A DNA stretch of 64,000 nt, taken from positions 186,001-250,000 of the forward strand of contig JADKID010000007.1 in the NCBI GenBank assembly GCA_016721425.1. Direction: 5' to 3'. The notes below the pieces were generated by a model. The model was given only the letters and a program-made list of their open reading frames with translations, made no database searches and was not told the origin of the DNA. Made by a program: the position numbers and the translations under genes. The stretch is from Bryobacterales bacterium. GTDB lineage: Bacteria > Acidobacteriota > Terriglobia > Bryobacterales > Bryobacteraceae. The stretch's first letter is position 1. Every line of letters begins with the position of its first letter. Below are positions 58,560-64,000 of this stretch, piece after piece.

Positions 58560-59745
58560 CTCCCACCGGCTGGAAATCCCCGAAATGCCTGTGAATCACC
58601 ACCACCGCCGCCACATAGCCGAAACTCAACGTCACCAGCAGCGGCTTGTAACCAAACAGTGGAATCAGATACCCCGGCAGGATCGCCGAAAATAGCACAC
58701 TGCTGATCGTGCCTGCGAAACTACCCACGCCCAGGATCGTCCCCAACGTCCGGGCAGGGAAGACGTCGCCCGGCAACGTGAACGAAATCGAGCTGAATGC
58801 CTGATGCGCCGCCGCCGCCGCGCTAAACAGCACAATCGTCCGCGTCAGTGTCCCGCCCATCGCCAGGAACAACACCATCGGAGGCACCGCCGCACACAGT
58901 GACAGCGTCACCATCCGGGCCGCCCGTCGGCTCCTGCCACGCGCCAGCAGGTGCCCGGAGAGCCAGCCCGCAGTCACACTCCCCACCCCCGAGGCGAAGT
59001 ATATGCACGGCAGCGCCCACCCGATCTCCTTCATCTCCAGGCCCCGCACATCCCGGAAATAGAGCGGCAGCCAGAACAGCAGAAAATACCATACCGGATC
59101 CACCAGCACCTTCGAGATCGCATACCCGCGCGTCTGACGGATCCGCAGTGCCTCGCGAAGCCCGTACCCACCGCCCGCAACTGGCGGCGCCAGGTTCTCC
59201 GACGTCCGGTAATACGCCAACCACGCAGCCACCCACAGCACCCCGGCCAGCGACACAGCCGCAAAACACACCCGCCACCCATACGATGCCGACAGCCAAA
59301 TGAACAACGGAGGCCCGATCACCGACGCCACGTTCGGCCCCGCATTGAAGATGCCCGTGGCCAGCGCCCGCTGCTCGGCCGGAAACCACTCCGCCACCGC
59401 CTTGTTACACGCCGGGAAGTTCACCGCCTCTGTCAGACCCAGCATCGCCCGCCATACTGCAAACTGCGCCGCGCCCGTCACCGTCGCGTGCATGGCCGAC
59501 GCAACGGACCACAACACCGCGCCCGCCGCCAGCCCCTTCTTCACGCCAAACCGGTCCAACAACACGCCGGAAGCGAGAAACCCGAACGCATAGCAGATCT
59601 GAAAAGACCCGTTTACGTACCCATACAGCCGCTCGGAGAAATGGAAATCATCCCGCAGCACCGGAGCCAGAACGCTCAGCAGCAGGCGATCCAGGTAGTT
59701 GATCGAAGTCACCACCAGCAACAAGGCCAGTACAACCCAACGCAT
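58519..59745 (-). CDS. MFS transporter, anion:cation symporter-like (hexuronate type)
   Basis: A 408-residue protein with 12 predicted membrane helices. The start MRWVVLALLLVVTSINYLDR is typical of the ACS family (ExuT, GarP and relatives). The loop LLDRFGVKKGL fits the G-x-x-x-D-R-x-G-x-K/R signature between helices 2 and 3, and LGLTEAVNFPACNKAVAEWF is a family mark. It imports an organic acid with protons. Its start lies 60 bp from the dehydrogenase gene in divergent orientation, so the cargo may be shikimate, quinate or a sugar acid. Confidence 0.88.
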   Translation of the reverse strand: MRWVVLALLLVVTSINYLDRLLLSVLAPVLRDDFHFSERLYGYVNGSFQICYAFGFLASGVLLDRFGVKKGLAAGAVLWSVASAMHATVTGAAQFAVWRAMLGLTEAVNFPACNKAVAEWFPAEQRALATGIFNAGPNVASVIGPPLFIWLSASYGWRVCFAAVSLAGVLWVAAWLAYYRTSENLAPPVAGGGYGLREALRIRQTRGYAISKVLVDPVWYFLLFWLPLYFRDVRGLEMKEIGWALPCIYFASGVGSVTAGWLSGHLLARGRSRRAARMVTLSLCAAVPPMVLFLAMGGTLTRTIVLFSAAAAAHQAFSSISFTLPGDVFPARTLGTILGVGSFAGTISSVLFSAILPGYLIPLFGYKPLLVTLSFGYVAAVVVIHRHFGDFQPVGVSETRGRAGLPGI

Positions 59746-59805
59746 CCCGCCGATTATCGCACTCCGCCCAGCAACCCTTCGGCTGCTAAACTCGTTAGCT
59801 TCGCC

Positions 59806-60636
59806 ATGCGCTATCTAGTCGGCCTCATCGGCAGCGGAATCGCCGCCTCCGGTTCGCCCGCCATCCACGAACGCGAAGCCCGCCAACTTGGCCTCCAGCT
59901 TCACTACCAGTTGATCGATCTCGCGACCAACGGCCGCTCTCCCGGCCAGCTTGCCGAGCTCCTCACGGCCGCTGAGAAACTGGGCTTCGCCGGCGTCAAC
60001 ATCCCGCTCCCCTGCAAACAGGCGGTCATCCCCTTTCTGCACGAGCTCTCCGCCCACGCGCAAGCCATCGGAGCCGTCAACACCGTGGTCTTCCGCGCCG
60101 GCCGCCGCATCGGCCACAACACAGATTGGCTCGGGTTTCGCGATAGCATCCGCATTGGGCTTCCCGCCGCCAGACTCGCCTCCGTACTTCTCCTCGGCGC
60201 CGGCGGCGCCGGTAGCGCCATCTGCTACGCAGTGCTCCAACTCGGCGTGCAGCGCCTCTTCGTTTTTGACCAGGAACCGGACCGCGCCGCCAAGCTCGCG
60301 GCTCAGTGTAACGATCCTCGCGTTATCCCCACCACGGACCCCTTCGCCTCGCTCCAGCGCGTCGACGGCCTCATCCACGCCACGCCCGTCGGCATGACCG
60401 GCCATCCCGGCATGGCCATTCCGGAAGAATGGCTCCGCCCGGATCTCTGGGTTGCCGATGCTGTGTATTTCCCCCTCGAAACCGAACTCCTCCGCACCGC
60501 CCGCCGGCTCGGATGCCCCACTCTCCACGGTGGCGGCATGGCCGTACTCCAGGCAGCCGAGGCCTTCCGGCTCTTCACCGGCGTGGCGCCGGATCGCGAG
60601 CGGATGCTGGCGGCCGGTACTGCCACGCCGGAATAA
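59806..60636 (+). CDS. Shikimate/quinate dehydrogenase family enzyme (catabolic-type clade)
   Basis: A 276-residue AroE-fold enzyme starting at ATG 59806. The substrate site has GSGIAASGSPAIHERE, GFAGVNIPLPCKQAVIP with the catalytic Lys, and AVNTVVFRAGRRIGHNTDWLGF with Asp. The NAD(P) motif is LLLGAGGAGSAICYAVLQLG. The S-x-S-P start, P-C-K-Q-A-V and N-T-D-x-x-G-F spelling recall the RifI2-like/quinate-shikimate clade rather than the biosynthetic AroE, to my recollection. With the divergent MFS gene this suggests uptake and oxidation of shikimate or quinate. A role in the chorismate pathway remains possible. Confidence 0.82.
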   Translation: MRYLVGLIGSGIAASGSPAIHEREARQLGLQLHYQLIDLATNGRSPGQLAELLTAAEKLGFAGVNIPLPCKQAVIPFLHELSAHAQAIGAVNTVVFRAGRRIGHNTDWLGFRDSIRIGLPAARLASVLLLGAGGAGSAICYAVLQLGVQRLFVFDQEPDRAAKLAAQCNDPRVIPTTDPFASLQRVDGLIHATPVGMTGHPGMAIPEEWLRPDLWVADAVYFPLETELLRTARRLGCPTLHGGGMAVLQAAEAFRLFTGVAPDRERMLAAGTATPE

Positions 60637-60723
60637 AGATCTCACTCTTGCCGCGTTGGCGCCGCATGTGTTGGCCAATCGCCAAAGCGGCGGAATTGGT
60701 TCACCTCGCAGACCACACAACAC

Positions 60724-60762
60724 CCAAGACGAAACACTCCGTGATTCAGTGTTTCGCCTTGG
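60724..60762. terminator. Hairpin between convergent genes, likely bidirectional terminator
   Basis: CCAAGaCGAAACACT pairs with AGTGTTTCGcCTTGG (15 positions with one A-C mismatch) around a 9-nt loop. No T run follows on either side, so it may stop transcription poorly or protect 3' ends. Confidence 0.55.
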
Positions 60763-60784
60763 CGTGAGAGTCTGCGACCGGGCC

Positions 60785-63700
60785 TCAGAACATGAAGCGC
60801 AGCGAAAGTTGGACCTTTCGCGGGTCGCGCGTGCCGGTCGTCGCGCCGAAGTTGGCGTTGATCTGTTGACCTGCCGGGTTGAACCGGGCGGTCGTGTCGT
60901 AGCTGATGAACTGGCTGTGGTTCCAGATGTTGTAGAACTCGCCACGCAACTGGAAGAAGCGCTGCTCGCTCTTGAGCGGGATGCGCTTGGAGAAGCTCAT
61001 GTCCCAGTTGCTCCAGGTCGGGTTGCGCATGATATTCACGCCGGCGTTGCCGAAGGAGCGCTGCGGCGTGCGGGCAAAGACTTCGGTCTTGAAGTTGCGG
61101 AAGAAGCTTCGCTCATCGCCCGGCAGGTTTGGATCGCCGAGGATCGTGATTCTGGCGCCCTCCTGCGAACCGGTGATGTTCTGCCCATCGGAGGTGCTGA
61201 ATCCCGGGGTGAAGGGTGTGCCGGTCATAAACGTGGTGATCCCCGAAATCTGCCAGTTATCGGTGACGATACCGAGGAGCTTCTTGTCGAACTTCTTGCC
61301 GAGGCCGGGGACCTCGTAGTTGTAGTTGAAGGAGATCATGTGGCGGATGTCGTAGCCCAATGGTCCGTAGTTCCAACTACGCGTGGGGAAGTACATACTG
61401 ACGCCCCCGAAATCGGCATTGGAGACGCCGAGTGACTTCGACAAGGTGTAGGAAGTGCCGTACTGCAAACCGCGAGACAGGCGGCGGTTCACCGCCAACT
61501 GCATGCCATGGTAGTTCGAGGTGCCATCGAAGGTCCGCTCGTTGATGGAACTCATGCCGAGGTAGGGCCTCAGGTAATTGTCGGGGAGCGGGCTGCCGGT
61601 GGTGGCATCGATGTTCTTCGCATCGAACTGGGCATACATCGGGATGGAGTTGATATTTCGCTGAATGATCAGGTGCCTCGCCAAACTGCCGATGTAGGAC
61701 ACGTCAAGGACGGAGCGGAAGCCGATTTCACGCTGGACTCCGAGACTGAAGTTCATCGTCTTTGGCAGCGGCTGTTTCGCGCTTTGTATTGTGGTCACTC
61801 CGGGAGGGCCCACCACGCCGGTGGACTGGAGGAAGGTGTCCAGGTTGCCGAAAGAAACCGTCGGGTTGTAGGAGACCGGAGCCTGGCCGACCGTCCCGGA
61901 GTAGACGTTACCCTGGGGCCGGTCGTAGAACACGCCGAAGCCGCCTCGAATGGCCATCTTGCCGTTGCCTTGCGGATCGTAGGCGAAGCCTAGGCGAGGC
62001 GCGACGGAGAACGGCGTCGTGTACAACCCTGTCGGCGCACCCTTGCCGCCGATCTGCATGCCAGGGGCGGTGTTGCCCGAGCCTGGAACGAACAGGCCGA
62101 TGTAGGTGACCGGCGCGATATTGCCGTTGCGTGGATCGACGGCGACACGCTTCTTGGTAGCCGGATCGATGCCGGGGAAATACATGACCGCGGCGCCTTT
62201 CGCATCGTAGGTGGAAGGCATGAAGGTGGTCAGGTATCCCCGGTCGTCATGAGTGGCCGGCGAGGAGACGAACCGGAGGCCGTATTCGATGGAGAGTTTC
62301 CGGTTGACTCTCCAGGAATCCTGAGCGTAGAACTCCGTCTGGTAGTAGCGGTAGTGCGAGTATGTGCGGAGGTTCGCCTCGGAGTAGCTGTTGAAGTTCC
62401 CGAGGATGGCATTGGAGAAGGCGTAGTTGGAGTCGAATGGGTTGTTGGTGTTGCGGTCGAAGGTGAACGCGCCCCTCGTATTGGTTCCGCCGACCTCGTC
62501 CTTGCGCATACGCTCCAGGTAAAACCCGAACTTCAGTGCGTGGGAGCCCTTCATCCAGCTGACGTTGTCGATCCAGGAGAAGACTGGGTTTCTGTTGGTG
62601 TAAGGAATGTTGCCGAGTCCGCCGTTGATGCCGCTCTGAACGCCGCCGAAACTGACGTCGGGAATGGCCCCGGATTCGTTCGCGCCGGGATACCACTGGC
62701 CGATGCTGCCCATCTTGCTGCGGGCGACGATGCTCGGGTCCGTCGGATTGAATTGCTGGGAGCGATTGCTGGCGCCCATCGTGAACTGATTGACCAGAGT
62801 CGGGCCAAACGTGTTTGACACATGCAGCAGGGCGCTCCGCCCGCGCTGCGGGCGGTAGGTCAGGTACATGTCGTAGTTGTGGCTGCCGGCAGTCCAGTTG
62901 TTGTAGAGCCAATTCTCGTCGTCGTTGTCCCTCGTGCCGCGGAAATAAACCCGCATCGACTGGCTGAAATTGTAGTCGACGCGAAACAGATCCTGCCGCC
63001 GGGGAAACTGGCCGCTGCCGCTCGACCGGTAGTTCCGTGAGTACTTGAGCGCAGAATCCGTCTCCGTGTAGTTGGGCAGCGGAAAGAAATTGAGGATAGC
63101 CGATCCGGCCTTGCTGATGCGCGACTGCGGGATGATGTTTCCGGCGAAGGATGCTCCTGTCGTGGGGTCCTTGATGGCAATCAGCGCGCCGTTGACGTCC
63201 CGCGTGTTGGAGAAATCGCCCTGCCGCTCCAGCGCGGTTGGGGTCGTCACGAATTGGGTGGCAAAGAAGCTCTGGCGGCGCACGTACTCCTGGGACCAGA
63301 AGAAGAAGAGCTTATCTTTATTCTGGTTCCACTTCTTGGTGTAGATCGGACCACCGAGGGTATAACCGAAGTTCTGAATGCGCTCGATGGGCCGCGCTGT
63401 CTTGGTGCGATTGCGGAAGTAGCTGTTCGCGTAGAGGCCCTCATGGCGATAGAACCAGTAGGCACTGCCGTGGAACTGCTGCGTGCCGCTCTTCGTGGTG
63501 ACGTTGATCGTCCCGCCGCTATTCCGGCCGTGTTCAGCCTGATAGTTGCTGGTGAGCACGACAACTTCCTCCACCGCGTCCATGTTTGGCTGCACATGCG
63601 ATCCGCCGTTGGAGCCCGTGTCCGTATTCTGGATGCCATCGAGAGCGAAGTTGATCGACGTGGAACGTCCACCGTTGATGTGAAGGCCGCCGGCGCCTGG

Positions 63701-64000
63701 GCCCTTGGACACATCGCGGGCCTGCATGTTTTCGTCATAGATGCCGGGCAGGGTCGCGAGCAATGCAACGAAGTCGCGGCCGCGAATGGCCGTGTTGAGC
63801 AGTTGTGTCTGCGTGACGAGGCCGGCCCGTTCGCTGGAGGCCGTCTGAACTGGCGTGGCTTCCGCGGTCACCTCGACCTTCTCCTGCACTTGACCAACCT
63901 GGAGAACGATGTCGCCCAGCGAGCGACGCTCGTTCATAGTGATGTTGATGTCCTTCACGTTGTGTGATCGAAAGCCTGCCATCGAGACATTTAGCGTGTA
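60785..64000 (-). CDS. TonB-dependent receptor-like (Oar-type) protein, 5' end cut by the window
   Basis: At least 1,071 residues; the frame continues past base 64000, so the signal and true start are missing. The first visible part ends a carboxypeptidase-regulatory-like domain (YTLNVSMAGFRSHNVKDINI, IVLQVGQVQEKVEV). A plug domain follows (GRDFVALLATLPGI, GGRSTSINFALDGIQNTDTG, NSGGTINVTTKSGTQQFHGS). The rest is an aromatic-rich 22-strand-type barrel ending in KVQLSLRFMF, with the C-terminal Phe required for outer-membrane assembly. This is the large Oar-like family abundant in Acidobacteria, thought to import sugars or peptides. The true import partner is unknown. Confidence 0.92.
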   Translation of the reverse strand, partial: YTLNVSMAGFRSHNVKDINITMNERRSLGDIVLQVGQVQEKVEVTAEATPVQTASSERAGLVTQTQLLNTAIRGRDFVALLATLPGIYDENMQARDVSKGPGAGGLHINGGRSTSINFALDGIQNTDTGSNGGSHVQPNMDAVEEVVVLTSNYQAEHGRNSGGTINVTTKSGTQQFHGSAYWFYRHEGLYANSYFRNRTKTARPIERIQNFGYTLGGPIYTKKWNQNKDKLFFFWSQEYVRRQSFFATQFVTTPTALERQGDFSNTRDVNGALIAIKDPTTGASFAGNIIPQSRISKAGSAILNFFPLPNYTETDSALKYSRNYRSSGSGQFPRRQDLFRVDYNFSQSMRVYFRGTRDNDDENWLYNNWTAGSHNYDMYLTYRPQRGRSALLHVSNTFGPTLVNQFTMGASNRSQQFNPTDPSIVARSKMGSIGQWYPGANESGAIPDVSFGGVQSGINGGLGNIPYTNRNPVFSWIDNVSWMKGSHALKFGFYLERMRKDEVGGTNTRGAFTFDRNTNNPFDSNYAFSNAILGNFNSYSEANLRTYSHYRYYQTEFYAQDSWRVNRKLSIEYGLRFVSSPATHDDRGYLTTFMPSTYDAKGAAVMYFPGIDPATKKRVAVDPRNGNIAPVTYIGLFVPGSGNTAPGMQIGGKGAPTGLYTTPFSVAPRLGFAYDPQGNGKMAIRGGFGVFYDRPQGNVYSGTVGQAPVSYNPTVSFGNLDTFLQSTGVVGPPGVTTIQSAKQPLPKTMNFSLGVQREIGFRSVLDVSYIGSLARHLIIQRNINSIPMYAQFDAKNIDATTGSPLPDNYLRPYLGMSSINERTFDGTSNYHGMQLAVNRRLSRGLQYGTSYTLSKSLGVSNADFGGVSMYFPTRSWNYGPLGYDIRHMISFNYNYEVPGLGKKFDKKLLGIVTDNWQISGITTFMTGTPFTPGFSTSDGQNITGSQEGARITILGDPNLPGDERSFFRNFKTEVFARTPQRSFGNAGVNIMRNPTWSNWDMSFSKRIPLKSEQRFFQLRGEFYNIWNHSQFISYDTTARFNPAGQQINANFGATTGTRDPRKVQLSLRFMF

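Noticed and set aside
58951..59805. Upstream extension of the shikimate-dehydrogenase frame into the MFS gene
   Set aside because: The extension is antisense to conserved MFS helices and is Arg/Pro-rich. The ATG at 59806 gives the family's length.

Overview
The window looks like a chromosomal segment of a GC-rich (roughly 60-65% by eye) Acidobacteriota genome, most likely the Solibacterales/Bryobacterales lineage. The evidence is the company of gene families: a VWFA-related acidobacterial protein, an Oar-like TonB-dependent receptor with a carboxypeptidase-regulatory-type N-terminus, beta-propeller/TPR proteins with a CxxCH motif, DUF5916 and DUF3500 proteins, a secretin with a cohesin-like tail, BACON-like surface proteins and many twin-arginine export signals. 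No rRNA, CRISPR array, integrase, transposase or prophage was seen. This assignment is inference from gene content, not from a marker gene.

Layout. 0-5 kb: end of an M23 peptidase, then a DUF3500 protein, a beta-propeller, a HAD phosphatase and a cellulase-like TIM barrel, followed by a minus-strand LexA-type (S24) peptidase without a helix-turn-helix. 5-12 kb: acidobacterial VWA protein, a conserved exported protein, a large BACON/beta-sandwich surface protein, a 2-keto-3-deoxygluconate kinase and an exported protein made of three RidA-like domains. 11.6-17 kb: hemerythrin, YwiC-like membrane protein, dCMP deaminase, then a vitamin B6 cluster (MocR/PdxR-type regulator, pdxS, pdxT) coupled to a low-molecular-weight phosphatase, and tRNA-Leu(CAG). 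17-24.5 kb: DUF5916 outer-membrane protein, an intergenic region with a near-consensus sigma-54 promoter and a candidate small RNA, an epimerase, a PPP-type phosphatase, an exported atypical kinase-fold protein, leucyl aminopeptidase and smpB. 24.6-28 kb: secretin plus two pseudopilin genes, then DUF2237. 28-41 kb: two exported enolase-superfamily enzymes, a CxxCH/propeller/TPR protein, a UvrC-like protein with a degenerate nuclease domain, a lipoprotein, alpha-L-fucosidase, thioredoxin reductase, an MDR oxidoreductase and a rhodanese. 41.5-49.2 kb: HAD-UbiA fusion, GT-C-type membrane protein, Gfo/Idh oxidoreductase, sulfatase, SnoaL-like protein and O-methyltransferase. 49.4-56 kb: a secreted metzincin carrying a nearly identical 363-bp tandem repeat array whose reading frame is broken, and a BACON-like protein. 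56.2-64 kb: second CxxCH/propeller/TPR protein, MFS carrier with a shikimate/quinate dehydrogenase-type enzyme, and a TonB-dependent receptor-like protein running off the end.

How it fits together. Many products are predicted to be exported and to act on polysaccharides or sugar acids: fucosidase, sulfatase, cellulase-like barrel, enolase-family dehydratases, KDG kinase, an exported oxidoreductase and the outer-membrane receptor. Housekeeping pieces (smpB, pepA, pdxST, trxB, dCMP deaminase, tRNA-Leu) are interspersed. Base composition of the + strand changes from G-rich to C-rich near 28 kb whichever strand is coding, and appears to switch back near 60.7 kb.

The best candidate for something undescribed is the sigma-54-promoter/small-RNA locus at about 19.73-19.86 kb. 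Next are the triple RidA fusion, the paired CxxCH-propeller-TPR proteins and a beta-sandwich module shared by two secreted proteins.
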